Assembly (NCBI GenBank): GCA_030684815.1
Contig: JAUXXQ010000149.1
Location: 1-62,635, forward strand
Length of the DNA: 62,635 nucleotides
Direction of reading: 5' to 3'
Origin: Methylobacter sp.
GTDB lineage: Bacteria > Pseudomonadota > Gammaproteobacteria > Methylococcales > Methylomonadaceae
Below, piece after piece: positions 45,513-56,059 of this stretch. Numbering within the stretch: the first letter of the stretch is position 1; each line of letters begins with the position of its first letter. The notes below the pieces were generated by a model. It made no database searches and had not been told where the DNA came from. It saw only the letters and a program-made list of their open reading frames with translations. The position numbers and the translations under genes were made by a program.

Positions 45513-46685
45513 TTATTCCCATTCGGCGGCAATGTCAATCAATAAAATCCGTTCGTCGTCCAATCTCAGGGACAGGGTTTTACACAGGATATCGGTGTTA
45601 AAATCCCGGTAACGTTCCGAGGTGACAATACGGTAGCTGTCTTTTGCCGATTCCAGTGCCAACAATTGGTAAAAATAAGGCCGCCAAGCCCAGTTAAAGC
45701 CAAGCTGTTTGTTGTCTTCAAACCATTTGCTACCGGCAAAATTAAAATTAGAAGAAATTTGTTCGCCGTCGTTATTGCATAAATAAAACCGCAGCACACC
45801 GCTTTGTTCAAACGGATGTGCCGACAGGTTATTCAGGTTGAAGTCGGTTTCCAATGCTTTTTTTAACAATTCGATCAAGCCCTTGATGTTGCCGATAAAC
45901 TGTATCTTGTGCCGCTCTTTGGCTAACGTTTTTTTCAAAAAAGCCTTTCTTAATGCGCTGATTTGCTGTTGGTAATGCAGCGGCTCTTTAAACTCCGCAG
46001 TGGCCGGTGAAAACAGGTAGCCTTGCATGTATTGGGCGCCGCAGTTCAAACCGAAATGGAAGTCATCGTCGGTTTCCACGCCCTCGCAAACAATACGGCA
46101 GCCGGTGCGTTTGGCCAGCCGCGACAACAAATGCACAATATCGCTGGCAATGCCGCCCCGGGTCGCGTTTTGGAACAATTGCATATCCAGCTTGATGATG
46201 TCGGGCTGTATCGCCATGACCCGTTCCAACTGAGAGAAACCGGCACCGAAATCGTCAATCGCTATTTTTAAGCCGTGTCGGCGATACAGTTTGACAATTT
46301 CAACCAGCTTGTCCAGCTCGCCTTTCGATTCGGTTATTTCAATAATCAGGCGGCTGCGGTCAACATTGAACTCTTCCAGCATCTGCAAGGTCGGCAATGA
46401 GGAAAAATCGGTAACCCGGTCGATCCAGGTGGCCGATATGTTGATGGTCAAATAGCCGTTGTAGTTGGATTGGCTGAACTGTTCCAGCGCTTGCCGCCTG
46501 ACGCTGCGGTCCCATTCAATCAGCTGTTCGGGGGCAATATCCGGAGAACTGAACAATTCGCCAGCCGAAACGACCCGGCCATTGGCATCGTGTTGCCGGG
46601 CCAGTGCTTCATAACCGATGATGGTGCCGCTGGCGGCGCCGACAATGGGCTGAAAATAAGGGAATAGTTTTTTTTCTGGGTTCAT
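45513..46685 (-). CDS. EAL phosphodiesterase with YkuI_C-like sensory domain
   Basis: The N-terminal EAL domain has EALAR (E in motif EAL), LTINISATWID, LIIEITES, AIDDFGAGFS, IIKLDMQL and VCEGVETDDD, so metal and c-di-GMP ligands look intact and activity is likely. The C-terminal ~150 residues, including FNWAWRPYFYQLLA, resemble the PAS-like YkuI_C domain. Start 46685 (MNPEKKLFPYFQP) is preferred over 46715. The 326-base gap to the divergent transporter shows no other gene. Confidence 0.88.
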   Translation of the reverse strand: MNPEKKLFPYFQPIVGAASGTIIGYEALARQHDANGRVVSAGELFSSPDIAPEQLIEWDRSVRRQALEQFSQSNYNGYLTINISATWIDRVTDFSSLPTLQMLEEFNVDRSRLIIEITESKGELDKLVEIVKLYRRHGLKIAIDDFGAGFSQLERVMAIQPDIIKLDMQLFQNATRGGIASDIVHLLSRLAKRTGCRIVCEGVETDDDFHFGLNCGAQYMQGYLFSPATAEFKEPLHYQQQISALRKAFLKKTLAKERHKIQFIGNIKGLIELLKKALETDFNLNNLSAHPFEQSGVLRFYLCNNDGEQISSNFNFAGSKWFEDNKQLGFNWAWRPYFYQLLALESAKDSYRIVTSERYRDFNTDILCKTLSLRLDDERILLIDIAAEWE

Positions 46686-47011
46686 GGCAATAGTCTTGAT
46701 TTTAAGGGGCGGCACGGGCGACCTTGATGCTTAAGTAAAGCAAATAATACGCCAATATCGGCTTAATAAAGTGTTTATTTTGTCTCTCTAATTTAGGCGT
46801 TTACAGTGCGCCTGTAAGATGCGACAAGCAGGCTAAGTGGCCTTATTGGTTCAAGTTGGTGCGTTTTTTGGGCTGTTGCACCAATAGTGTTCTTGATAGT
46901 AGACAAAGGGGATTGTTGTTGTGCTGGGTTTGTCGCGTCGGCAAAAAATAGTTTGATGTAAGCGTTAGTCGGATAGAATGCCGTTTTGTATAAAACAGCA
47001 AGGCGGTATTT

Positions 47012-48334
47012 GTGAGTGAGCGACCTAGGGCATCGAATAAAGAAATAGTGGGGTGGGCGATGTTCGATTTTGCTAACCAGGCTTATACCTTGCTGATTGT
47101 GACGGTGGTATTCGGTGATTTGTTTACCCGGGTTATCGTCGGCGATGCGCCCGATTACCGGCTGGGCAATCTGCTGTGGAGTCTGTCGCTGGCAACCGGT
47201 TATTTGGGCGTGGTACTGTTGTCGCCGATTGCCGGTGCAGTGATGGATTACACCGCGAGTAAGAAACGTTTTTTGTTCGCCAGCTATTTGCTGACGGTTA
47301 TCAGCACCGCTGCGCTTTATTTTGTCGCGCCGGGTTATGCCTGGCTCGGGGTGTTGCTGTTGATAGTGTCCAATTTTGCCTATTCGATTGGCGAAGCCTT
47401 TATCGCCTCTTTTTTGCCCGACCTTGGCCCGCCCGAAGACCTCGGCAAGATTTCCGGTTTCGGTTGGGCGTTGGGTTATATCGGCGGCATGGTTTCAGCG
47501 GTTTTTGTGCTGCTGGTGTTGGGCGAGGTGAGTGCGGAAAACTTTAGCAGCATCCGTTGGGTCGGGCCGTGGGCGGCTTTTTTCTTTCTGGTTGCGGCTA
47601 TACCGACGTTTTTATGGGTTAAGGAACCCGGTAGCGGACAACCTGTGCCTGCCGGTGTTTCTTATTTTAGCCTGGGTTTTGGCCGGATGAAATCGACATT
47701 GCGCCAAATTAAGGAACATCGTGATTTGGCTATTTTGCTGGTGTCTATTTTCTTTGCCATGAGCGGGATTTATATCATCATCACCTATGCCTTTATTTAC
47801 GGTGCCCAGGTCATCGGCTGGGACGAACAGGTGCGTACCTGGATGTTTATTATTGTGCAGATTACCGCCGCGTTGGGAGCGGTCGCGTTCGGCTTTGTCC
47901 AGGATCGCTACGGTGCGCTGTTTACTTACCGGCTGACATTGCTCTTGTGGATGCTCTCGATAGCATTGATTTATCTGACGCCGGTGTTTGCCAGCACTAT
48001 GCGGACGCATTTCGGACTGGACTGGCAGGCGCAATATGTATTTTTGCTGGTCGGCGGCGTGGCCGGGTTAAGCCTCGGCTCCTGTCAGTCGTCTACCCGG
48101 ACGTTAGTTGGCTTGTTTTCGCCCTTGTCGCGTTCGGCGGAATATTTCGGCTTTTGGGGGCTGTCGATGAAGTTGGCCGGTATGCTTGGGCTTCTGGCAA
48201 TTGGCCTGCTGCAAATTTTGGTCGGGTTAAAAAGCGCCATTTTGTTCTGTATCGTCCTGTTTGCGGCGGCACTGTTTTTCAGCCGAAAGGTTGATGAAGC
48301 AAGAGGGCGTCGTGCGGCGGATATACAGCATTGA
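47012..48334 (+). CDS. UMF1-family MFS transporter (Atg22-like)
   Basis: Starts at GTG 47012 with AAGGCGG upstream. GWAMFDFANQAYTLLIVTVVF near the N-terminus is the signature of the UMF1/Atg22-like group, and about 12 helices follow, with GLSLGSCQSSTRTLVGLFSP in the second half. Substrates are unknown; some relatives are placed near lysophospholipid or sugar metabolism genes, but no such context is seen here. Confidence 0.88.
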   Translation: MSERPRASNKEIVGWAMFDFANQAYTLLIVTVVFGDLFTRVIVGDAPDYRLGNLLWSLSLATGYLGVVLLSPIAGAVMDYTASKKRFLFASYLLTVISTAALYFVAPGYAWLGVLLLIVSNFAYSIGEAFIASFLPDLGPPEDLGKISGFGWALGYIGGMVSAVFVLLVLGEVSAENFSSIRWVGPWAAFFFLVAAIPTFLWVKEPGSGQPVPAGVSYFSLGFGRMKSTLRQIKEHRDLAILLVSIFFAMSGIYIIITYAFIYGAQVIGWDEQVRTWMFIIVQITAALGAVAFGFVQDRYGALFTYRLTLLLWMLSIALIYLTPVFASTMRTHFGLDWQAQYVFLLVGGVAGLSLGSCQSSTRTLVGLFSPLSRSAEYFGFWGLSMKLAGMLGLLAIGLLQILVGLKSAILFCIVLFAAALFFSRKVDEARGRRAADIQH

Positions 48335-48367
48335 CGGAACGGTAATAATAAGCGGACAAACATCAGT

Positions 48368-48373
48368 TATAAT
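48368..48373 (+). promoter_or_regulatory. possible -10 element upstream of the cytochrome gene
   Basis: A perfect TATAAT lies about 90 bases before the ATG at 48463, but no well-spaced -35 box is seen. Confidence 0.25.
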
Positions 48374-48462
48374 TCCGCCCGATACATTTAAAATGCAGGA
48401 TTAGGCCTGAACATTCTGGGCTCGTAACCGCGCCCGTAACACTCAACTACGCATAGACAATT

Positions 48463-49368
48463 ATGACAACAAAATATACCCCCCTAAAAGACCACGACAC
48501 CCCCATCAAGGTATTGTTTACCGGTTATTTATGTACGGTCGGCATCGGCTATCTGTTCGCCTTGATTCAAATCCTGTTTACCCATGGCATGGCGGACGGA
48601 AAATTCGGCTTGTCTGTCGACGACATTGTTTACAGCTATTACGGCAACCGTTCGGGTACCGTTTTGGAGCAGAAACTCAATGGCTCGATGAAAGATAATG
48701 CGCCGGAACTGGAACGCTTTCAAATTATGGAATGGGTGAGGGAAGGTGCCGATATTGATGATTATAAAAGCGAAGGCATCGACAAAATCATTGAGAGCCG
48801 CTGTGTGATGTGCCATAACAAAGAGGCCTCAATACCTGATTTTACCGAACTTTCCGGGCTACTGGCTTTCACCGAACAGGACACTGGTGCAACATTTGCC
48901 TCGCTGACCCGTATTTCGCATATCCATTTATTCGGCATCAGTTTCATTTTTATGTTTGTCGGGCTTATTTTTAGTTTTGCCGAAACCACGACGACACAAT
49001 ACAAATGTATTGCCATCGGCATGCCTTACGCATTTTTAGTGGCCGACATCATGTCCTGGTGGTTGACCAAAATTCACCCCATGTTTGCCTGGCTGGTCAT
49101 TTTTGCCGGTATGGGTATGGGTGTTTCCTTCATGTTTATGTGGGTCACCTCGATTCTGGAAATGTGGCTGTTTAAACCGGTCTTTATTAACGGTTTTGGC
49201 TCACGTTATTTGCAATGGCGCGACAGTCCCGAAGCATCGGTTGCTGACAGAGTGTGGTTTTATCTGAAAGTGCTGGTACAACAAAGTAAAAAGGCGGCTG
49301 TTTTTGCCCAAGACCAATGGCTGACACGCGCCTGGCCTGTGGTTAAGCAGTGGTTGGGTAAAAAATAA
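48463..49368 (+). CDS. polytopic membrane protein with one c-type haem motif
   Basis: The 301-residue protein has one helix near the N-terminus (17-40), a ~100-residue soluble loop, then three or four helices (about 145-240), ending in a basic tail. The loop holds a single covalent haem site, C114-V-M-C117-H118, and would face the periplasm. Several His in SHIHLFGISFIFMFVG and TKIHPMF could bind additional haem in the membrane, and HIHLF recalls quinone/haem helices. I recognise no named family; a quinol- or electron-transfer module is a plausible role. It stands alone. Confidence 0.7.
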   Translation: MTTKYTPLKDHDTPIKVLFTGYLCTVGIGYLFALIQILFTHGMADGKFGLSVDDIVYSYYGNRSGTVLEQKLNGSMKDNAPELERFQIMEWVREGADIDDYKSEGIDKIIESRCVMCHNKEASIPDFTELSGLLAFTEQDTGATFASLTRISHIHLFGISFIFMFVGLIFSFAETTTTQYKCIAIGMPYAFLVADIMSWWLTKIHPMFAWLVIFAGMGMGVSFMFMWVTSILEMWLFKPVFINGFGSRYLQWRDSPEASVADRVWFYLKVLVQQSKKAAVFAQDQWLTRAWPVVKQWLGKK

Positions 49369-49391
49369 CGTAACTACTCAGCGAAAAAGAA

Positions 49392-49489
49392 ATGAACACG
49401 GAAATCACAGATCAGACGGATTTATACGGATTTTTTTAAAATAGACCGTGCTTTTAATCAGCGATTATCCGTTTCATCAGTATCATCCG
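49392..49489. repeat. ATCCGTGTTCTATT-family repeat, reverse orientation
   Basis: GAACACGGAAATCACAGATC..., CGGATTTATACGG..., CGTGCTTTTAATCAGCGATT and ATCCGTTTCATC are the reverse-complement counterparts of the repeats at 24712-24908. Confidence 0.7.
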
Positions 49490-49538
49490 TCGACTGCAGG
49501 GACAGATATTTGCTCCTCGGCAACGGCTGAAAAACAAA

Positions 49539-49594
49539 GTCCACGAAAGGCACGAAAGCCACGAAAATTTCGTGGCTTTCGTGCCTTTCGTAGA
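49539..49594. repeat. near-perfect TTCGTGG palindrome (possible bidirectional terminator)
   Basis: GTCCACGAAAGGCACGAAAG and its complement form an arm pair of about 28 bp with one mismatch. It lies between the convergent cytochrome and YebC genes. A short repeat TTTTCAGGAAATCGCCTAAG follows at 49615-49634, identical to 27227-27246. Confidence 0.85.
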
Positions 49595-49645
49595 CAATTA
49601 TTTAGGGGCTATTCTTTTCAGGAAATCGCCTAAGCGGCTACAAAA

Positions 49646-50362
49646 TCAAAATTCGGCATCATGATAAACAGCTTGCACATCATCCAAATCATTCAGCAGA
49701 TCTAAAAACCGCTCGAACAAGGCCACATCATCGCCGTTAATCGGCGTGACACTTTTTGGCAGAAATTGAATCTCATCGACATCAAAATCAATCTGTCCCA
49801 AGGCATCCGTCAACGCTTGCTTGGCTTTAAAATAGTCGGCGTGGGGCGTAAATACAGTGATTTTCCCCTCATCGCTTTCAATATCGCTCACATCCACATC
49901 GGCCGCCAGTAAGGCTTCAAGTACCGCATCCTCATCATCGTTTTTAAAGGCCAAAATGGCGGCATGGTCAAACATGTGGCTGACTGTGCCTTGAGTGCCG
50001 ATTTTACATTTTGTTTTGGTAAAACATTGGCGCACATCGCCAAAGGTGCGGTTAGGGTTGTCGGTCAGGCAGTCCACAATCACCATGCTGCCGCCGGGGC
50101 CAAAGCCTTCATAGCGTGCCGGTGAGAAATCTTCGCCGCCGCCGCCTTTGGCTTTGTCGATGGCTTTCTCAATAACGTGGGTAGGCACTTGGTCTTTTTT
50201 GGCGCGGTCAATCAAGCCGCGTAAGGCCAAGTTGCCATCGGGATCAACTCCCCCCGCTTTAGCGCACACATAAATTTCACGGCCATATTTGCTATAGACC
50301 TTAGCCTTGGCGTCAGACGTTTTGGCCATTGAATCTTTACGGTTTTGATAGGCTCTACCCAT
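49646..50362 (-). CDS. YebC/PmpR-family protein
   Basis: Family of putative transcription or translation regulators (TACO1/YebC); recent work ties YebC to translation of difficult motifs. [21 protein letters not shown] begins like the YeeN-type subgroup rather than the ruvC-linked Yeb[30 protein letters not shown] and YEGFGPGG are conserved. Length 238 is normal. It stands alone. Confidence 0.92.
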   Translation of the reverse strand: MGRAYQNRKDSMAKTSDAKAKVYSKYGREIYVCAKAGGVDPDGNLALRGLIDRAKKDQVPTHVIEKAIDKAKGGGGEDFSPARYEGFGPGGSMVIVDCLTDNPNRTFGDVRQCFTKTKCKIGTQGTVSHMFDHAAILAFKNDDEDAVLEALLAADVDVSDIESDEGKITVFTPHADYFKAKQALTDALGQIDFDVDEIQFLPKSVTPINGDDVALFERFLDLLNDLDDVQAVYHDAEF

Positions 50363-50591
50363 TTGGCTGTTGCTCCCTTTACAAAGAAAAAAGCGCGGAT
50401 TTTACCAAAAAAGTCCGTAAAGCCCTAGCCTGTCGAAATAGATTTTTATGGTATTTTTCGTTTGGATTTTGTAAAAATAATTTTTATTAATAAAAACAAA
50501 TAGTAATGACTGATTGGTGAAATAAAAACTAGGGATATAAATCAGTAAAAAAGGTGTTTTTTGTGGTTTTAAAAGCATTCAACTTTGTCTA

Positions 50592-50750
50592 ACATTCTCT
50601 CCGTTGGGTGCGCTGTTGCTGCGTACCTCCTGCCATCAGGTTCACACTGAGATGGCGTGAAGTAAGACGATTATCAGAGTCGTCCCCTTCGGGCATGAAG
50701 GGCTGCACTAAGGAATCCCCTTGCTTTAGCTGGGGGGGGAGGATGTCAAA
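50592..50750 (+). mobile_element. tnpB-less IS200/IS605-type 3' remnant, copy B
   Basis: Same ~150-bp sequence as copy A (34955-35107) in the opposite orientation: CTCTCCGTTGGGTGCGCTG..., CGTCCCCTTCGGGCATG..., CCCCTTGCTTTAGCTGGGGG, AGGATGTCAAA. A few substitutions and one extra G separate the copies, so they moved recently. The AT-rich 50363-50591 stretch upstream contains no recognisable gene or left end. Confidence 0.65.
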
Positions 50751-50810
50751 GGTAAGTATTTGTATAAGGAAGTCATTTGATGCCATGATTTATTCAGAGT
50801 GCTGCAAGTT

Positions 50811-50843
50811 AGACCTTCCAGGTTTTAAAAACCTGGAAGGTCT
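50811..50843. repeat. palindromic element, copy 4, no insert
   Basis: AGACCTTCCAGGTTTT and AAAACCTGGAAGGTCT with a one-base spacer. It lies 39 bases 3' of the chemoreceptor stop on the minus strand and may serve as its terminator. Confidence 0.9.
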
Positions 50844-50882
50844 GCAGTTCAGCCTATTTCACGGTTACACCAGTCCGGCAAA

Positions 50883-53708
50883 CTAAAACTCTTCCCATTC
50901 ATCTGTGGCCGCTTGCGGAACCGGTTTTGGCTTGATTGCGGCTCTGGCCGGTGCTGCAGTCTTTTGCGGCGACGCCGCCATAGAACGGACTTGAGGCGTC
51001 GTGCTGCGTGTCTGGCGAACATAACCCTCGACTTTAAATTGCGCCACGGTGTCCGACAGGCTTTGCGCCTGTTCTTCCAGCGACTCTGCGGCGGCAGCGG
51101 CTTCTTCCACTAAGGCGGCATTTTGCTGTGTGACGTCGTCCATTTGGCCGATGGCCATATTGACTTGCTCAATGCCTGCCGTTTGTTCGGCTGAGGCGGC
51201 GCTGATTTCAGACATCATCACGGTCACGCCGCGTATGGAGCTGACAATCTCTTCCATGGTCTGCCCAGCTTGCGAAACCAGCTTGCTGCCGCCGGACACC
51301 TTAATCACCGAATCATCAATCAGGTGCTTGATTTCCCCGGCAGCGGTCGCCGCACGTTGTGCCAAATTGCGCACCTCTACCGCCACCACGGCAAAACCAC
51401 GGCCTTGGTCACCTGCGCGCGCCGCTTCCACGGCGGCGTTGAGAGCCAGGATGTTGGTTTGGAAGGCAATGTCGTCGATGACCGAAATAATGTCGCCAAT
51501 ACGCCGTGATGAATCGTTAATGTCCTCCATGGTTTTGACCACTTGGCTGACCACGTTGACGCCTTTACCGGCGATACCGGAGGCATCGACGGCCAGTTGG
51601 CTGGCCTGTTTGGCGTTGGCGGCATTGTGCTGCACCGTGGAGGTCAATTGTTCCATGCTGGCAGCGGTTTCTTCCAAGCTGGCCGCTTGTTCCTCAGTGC
51701 GATGCGACAGGTCGTTGTTGCCGGAGGCGATTTCTTTGGCGCCGGTGTTGATGTTGTCGGTGGCTTCCTTGATTTGGTTGATGATTTCCTTGAGCTTTTC
51801 CACCGTGGTGTTGGCGTCGTCTTTCAGTTGTCCGAAACTGCCGGCATAATTGTTGGAGATGGTTTGGGTCAGGTCGCTGCGGGACAGCGCACCGAGTACC
51901 CGCACCACATCATTGATGCCGCTTTCGGTGGTTTCCAGCAGTTCGTTAAGGCCTTCGCCCAGTTGTTTGAAGAAGTGGTCTTTGCCGTTCATGTTGATAC
52001 GTCGGCTAAAATCGCCCATGACCGCACCCTGCACCAGCGCGGCAACTTCCTGCTCAATGGCAACTTCGGCGGAGCGGTCTTGCCATTCCGCTACCGATCC
52101 TAAGCGTTGGCCTTGCTCATTAACCACCGGATTGGCGCTGACCACCATGGAGCGCCCGCCAAGATTCATACTGGCCGTATAGTTGGCGTTTAGGCCGGAG
52201 AGCAGCTGGGCTTGGTGAGCCGGGTTGGCATGGAACGTATCGATATTGGTGCCGACCAGGTCGGCGACAGTAAAGTTGGGCAATTGTTTACGGATATCGG
52301 CTTCGGCTTTGCCGAGAATATTAACGACTGATTTGTTGACATAAATGATGTTGCGGTTGTTGTCGGCAATCATCACCCCGGTGCTGACATTATCCAGGCC
52401 GATTTTGAGCCGTAAACTTTCATTGGCAATACGCCTGGTTTCCGCCACATCGAAACCGAGTTTGGTCTGCATCGATTTCAGCGCTTCCATCACCTTGCCG
52501 ACTTCATCTTGGCGTTCAATATCTATCGTGTTGTTGTATTTGCCTTGGGCGATATGGCCAAAGTGGCTGATGGCGGCAGCAAACGGGCGCACAATACCAC
52601 GTATCAAGGTCGAACCTAGCCACAGTGCCATTAAGATGCCAAGTAAAATCAAGCCGATAGCGATGTTGCGGGAGTGCTCATAGCGGGATTGCGCCAATTC
52701 AAATTCCTGTTTGGCGACATCGACCTGTAATTGCATCAGCAGATTAATATCTTCGTTAGCCGACTTAAACAAGGGGGTCATTTTGTCTGTAAAAATTGTG
52801 TTGGCGAGGCCGATGTCATTCACTTTCAGCGCGGCCAGGGCGGGTTTTAGCCCTTCTTCTAAAAAGCGTTTTCTGTTTGCGACGAAATTGTCAGCCAGGT
52901 TTTTTTCTTCTGCGGTTAAATCGGTCGCCATGTAAGCCGTCCACATGGTAGTGATGTGCGCCATGTTTTGTTCAACTTCAGCACTGCTTTTTTCGACCGC
53001 TGCCGCAGTAGGCGCAATCAAGGCCGAGGTAATGCTAAGGCTGTTGCTCATCATCAACTCCTTAATCATACAGATTTGGTTCATCGGCACGGTGCGGTCT
53101 TGGTACACGGTGCTCAACCCATCATTAGCCTTACTCATACCGTGCAGGCCGATGCCGCCAATGACCAGCATTAATAGGCTCAGTAAGCTGATAACATTGA
53201 TGAGCCGAGCTTTAATGGTCAGATTCTTGAACGGATTTATTTTGTCCAGGAAGCTGGCGCTGACGACTTTGCCGTCCTGTATTTTTAGATTGCCGGCCCG
53301 GCCTTCACGGAACAGCCGGTAAGCGGCATCGGCCGCATTGATTTGTTCGCGGCTGGGTTTGCTGCGTACCGACATATAACCGGCCAATTGGTCGTTTTCA
53401 TAATAGGGCGTGGCATTGGCCAGCACCCAGTAAAAATCGCCGTTTTTGCAACGGTTTTTGACCAATCCCGTCCACGGCCGGTTATTTTTAAAGGCCTTCC
53501 ACATATCGGCAAAGGCTTCCTCCGGCATATCGGGATGGCGCACCAGATTGTGCGGTGCGCCGATCAACTCAGTTAGGGTGAAGCCGCTGACACGCAGGAA
53601 GTCATCATTGATATAGGTGATGGTTCCCCTTAAATCGGTTTTGGAAACGATGGAGTCCGTGTCTTTTAGCACATATTCCACATTAGTTACCGGCATGTTG
53701 ATTTTCAT
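50883..53708 (-). CDS. methyl-accepting chemotaxis protein with Aer-type and second PAS domains
   Basis: Domain order: Aer-like PAS (about 10-120, with [18 protein letters not shown]), membrane helix (about 168-190), four-helix ligand domain, second helix (about 350-370), HAMP ([16 protein letters not shown]), second PAS (about 430-540), and the signalling hairpin with [23 protein letters not shown] at its tip. The protein ends DEWEEF, a CheR/CheB tethering pentapeptide. The Aer-type PAS suggests FAD and redox or energy taxis. Length 941 is large for an MCP because of the extra PAS. No che genes are adjacent. Confidence 0.93.
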   Translation of the reverse strand: MKINMPVTNVEYVLKDTDSIVSKTDLRGTITYINDDFLRVSGFTLTELIGAPHNLVRHPDMPEEAFADMWKAFKNNRPWTGLVKNRCKNGDFYWVLANATPYYENDQLAGYMSVRSKPSREQINAADAAYRLFREGRAGNLKIQDGKVVSASFLDKINPFKNLTIKARLINVISLLSLLMLVIGGIGLHGMSKANDGLSTVYQDRTVPMNQICMIKELMMSNSLSITSALIAPTAAAVEKSSAEVEQNMAHITTMWTAYMATDLTAEEKNLADNFVANRKRFLEEGLKPALAALKVNDIGLANTIFTDKMTPLFKSANEDINLLMQLQVDVAKQEFELAQSRYEHSRNIAIGLILLGILMALWLGSTLIRGIVRPFAAAISHFGHIAQGKYNNTIDIERQDEVGKVMEALKSMQTKLGFDVAETRRIANESLRLKIGLDNVSTGVMIADNNRNIIYVNKSVVNILGKAEADIRKQLPNFTVADLVGTNIDTFHANPAHQAQLLSGLNANYTASMNLGGRSMVVSANPVVNEQGQRLGSVAEWQDRSAEVAIEQEVAALVQGAVMGDFSRRINMNGKDHFFKQLGEGLNELLETTESGINDVVRVLGALSRSDLTQTISNNYAGSFGQLKDDANTTVEKLKEIINQIKEATDNINTGAKEIASGNNDLSHRTEEQAASLEETAASMEQLTSTVQHNAANAKQASQLAVDASGIAGKGVNVVSQVVKTMEDINDSSRRIGDIISVIDDIAFQTNILALNAAVEAARAGDQGRGFAVVAVEVRNLAQRAATAAGEIKHLIDDSVIKVSGGSKLVSQAGQTMEEIVSSIRGVTVMMSEISAASAEQTAGIEQVNMAIGQMDDVTQQNAALVEEAAAAAESLEEQAQSLSDTVAQFKVEGYVRQTRSTTPQVRSMAASPQKTAAPARAAIKPKPVPQAATDEWEEF

Positions 53709-53950
53709 ACAACCTCTTGTTTATTTTTAAATGGTTGGTAGTGGGAAATATGGATAAAAATTGTGGTATTTAACCATTTTTTTAAGCTTATCTCATTTAA
53801 TAAATTAATCAGGCATAACAATGGCCTCAATATTTCATTAAGAGCATATCCGCCCAAAAATTGCTTAGCTAAGCGACTGATTTTCAATCAATCGGGATTA
53901 CCTTTTTTTCTTCATATTTATAAATAAGCAAAATATGTGCCTGACATGGT

Positions 53951-56059
53951 CTATGGCGAAGGATTTTGTAACGCTTTTTGGATCAGGCCGTTCAGTGTAG
54001 GCAGGTCAAACGGTTTGCTTAAATAAGCCAAAAAACCGGCCTTTAGCCCCGCATTAATATCGCTTGGCAGGGCCGCAGCACTGACCGCAATGACAGGGAT
54101 CACGGCTGTGCCGGGATTGGCTTTGAGCAGGATTAACGCGTCCAAGCCGCTGATTCCGGGCAGGTTAATGTCCATCAGTATCAAGTCCGGTGGCGCCTTA
54201 TCTATCATGTCTAAGCCGATTTCCGCCGTTTTGGCTGTCCGCAGTTCAAGTTCCGGGAGCATCAGGAAAACATGTTTCATGACGTTTATGTTGACCTCGC
54301 TGTCTTCAATATAAAGTACGCATTGTTTGCTGGGCTGTTGTTTGTCCGTCGGGCGTTCAGCTTTGTCCTGAACCGGCGCAGTGACGGCAATTTCCGGTAT
54401 TGCTGCGGCACGGGGCAACTCGAACCAAAATTGGCTGCCCACGCCCTCGGTGCTGTCAAAGTTTATATGACCATTCATGCCGTCAACCAGCCGTTTACAA
54501 ATGACCAAACCGATGCCGGTGCCTTCAACCGTTGATTTTTCTGCGCCCAAGCGATGGAAGGACTGGAACAGTTCTTGTTGCCGCGCTTTAGCAATGCCCA
54601 AACCGGTATCGCTGACAGTGACACGGATATAATCGCCTGACACAGTGCACGACAAGATTACGCTGCCGCCTTTGCGGTTGTACTTGATTGCATTGGACAA
54701 TAAATTGAGCAGGATTTGCCGTAGACGCACCGGGTCGGCGTTCAGCTGCATGTCGTCATGACAGGCTTGTATGATAACGGCCTGCTTGGCGGTTGCCGCA
54801 GGTTGCGACAGCGCGACGGCTTCTTCAATCAACGGCAACAACGCAATAGGCTGAATGTTAAGATCCAGCCTGCCGCTTTCAATTCGCGCCAGATCTAATA
54901 CTTCGTTAATCAGTTCCAATAAATGGCGGCTACTGGTCATGATGTGGCCGACCGCTTCCTTTTTGGCGTGATCCGGTATCGGTTGATCCAGTTCCAACAA
55001 TTGGGCAAAACCGATGATGGCGTTGAGCGGCGTGCGTAACTCATGGCTCATACTGGTCAGGAACTCCGATTTGGCCTGGTTGGCTGATTCTGCCAACCGT
55101 TTGGCATGTTCCAAGGCCACTTCTGCACGCTTGCGTTGGGTAATGTCAACATCCATGCAGACAAATAAGGGCGCATCTTCATGGGGGATCATAAATACCG
55201 TGGTCGAGGTGATGACTTGGCGGCCGTCGCGATGCCGGGCGATGAATTCAACTGGGCCGATGGTGGTGTTATAGGTGTTGATCAAGTTCAGGCTGGCTTG
55301 GAAGTCGAGCGCCTCTTCTTCAGTGAAGATTAACTGATCCAATGTTTTATTTAAGGCTTTTTCCGCACTGAAGCCGAACATCAACTCGGAGGCATGGTTC
55401 CAATACAGCACCTGCCCGTCCTGGTTATACCATTGCACGGCAATATGGGGTGCAATATCCAGTGACGCAGACAAACGCTGCTGTACTTTGCGTATCTGCG
55501 TTTCACGCTCAATCAGGCCTTGTACCATGCGTAAACCAATCTGCGCCAGGATGATGGAATAGGCGGTGAAAGACCAAACCACGTTTGCCCAGGTTAACGG
55601 ATGATAAGCATAGCTTTGGTAATCAATGTCGAAGTCGAGCCAATGTTGACTGGCCGCCCAGCCAATCAGTATCAGGCACAGTATATTAGCAACAGAGAGG
55701 ATCAGGGCGATTCGCTTATTGAGAAAAAGAATGGCGATAAAAGCGATCAGAATGGAAAATACACCGGCAAGCCCTATCGGCCCGAATTGTGCCAGACCGC
55801 CTATACTGGTTAGCCCAAAAACCAGCAGCACACTATAAACACGTAGATGATAGCTAATCCGTTTGCGGCCTAGCCATGACAGGCACAGTACGATGATTAT
55901 AAATATATGGACAAAAAACACCGGCTTCCAGCCGACTAACAGCATTCTGGCCAAGGAAAAGCCGACCCCCGGAATAGCGACGAGAGCTAACCAGAACAGC
56001 AGGTCGTTGATCAGGCTATTACGCAGTTCGGAAAAGTCTTCTGAAAATGGCTTGTTCAT
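53951..56059 (-). CDS. membrane hybrid histidine kinase
   Basis: About six helices in the first 190 residues form a MASE-like membrane sensor. A PAS domain (about 200-315) follows, then HisKA with [16 protein letters not shown], HATPase ([24 protein letters not shown]), and a C-terminal REC with [13 protein letters not shown]. Length 702. Its start overlaps the EAL gene stop (ATGA, 56056-56059), so it is the last gene of the 60906-53951 signalling operon. Confidence 0.9.
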   Translation of the reverse strand: MNKPFSEDFSELRNSLINDLLFWLALVAIPGVGFSLARMLLVGWKPVFFVHIFIIIVLCLSWLGRKRISYHLRVYSVLLVFGLTSIGGLAQFGPIGLAGVFSILIAFIAILFLNKRIALILSVANILCLILIGWAASQHWLDFDIDYQSYAYHPLTWANVVWSFTAYSIILAQIGLRMVQGLIERETQIRKVQQRLSASLDIAPHIAVQWYNQDGQVLYWNHASELMFGFSAEKALNKTLDQLIFTEEEALDFQASLNLINTYNTTIGPVEFIARHRDGRQVITSTTVFMIPHEDAPLFVCMDVDITQRKRAEVALEHAKRLAESANQAKSEFLTSMSHELRTPLNAIIGFAQLLELDQPIPDHAKKEAVGHIMTSSRHLLELINEVLDLARIESGRLDLNIQPIALLPLIEEAVALSQPAATAKQAVIIQACHDDMQLNADPVRLRQILLNLLSNAIKYNRKGGSVILSCTVSGDYIRVTVSDTGLGIAKARQQELFQSFHRLGAEKSTVEGTGIGLVICKRLVDGMNGHINFDSTEGVGSQFWFELPRAAAIPEIAVTAPVQDKAERPTDKQQPSKQCVLYIEDSEVNINVMKHVFLMLPELELRTAKTAEIGLDMIDKAPPDLILMDINLPGISGLDALILLKANPGTAVIPVIAVSAAALPSDINAGLKAGFLAYLSKPFDLPTLNGLIQKALQNPSP

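Noticed and set aside
50589-50786. Protein frames over the IS-like copy B
   Set aside because: They reflect the palindromic end sequence and are not kept between copies A and B as coding.
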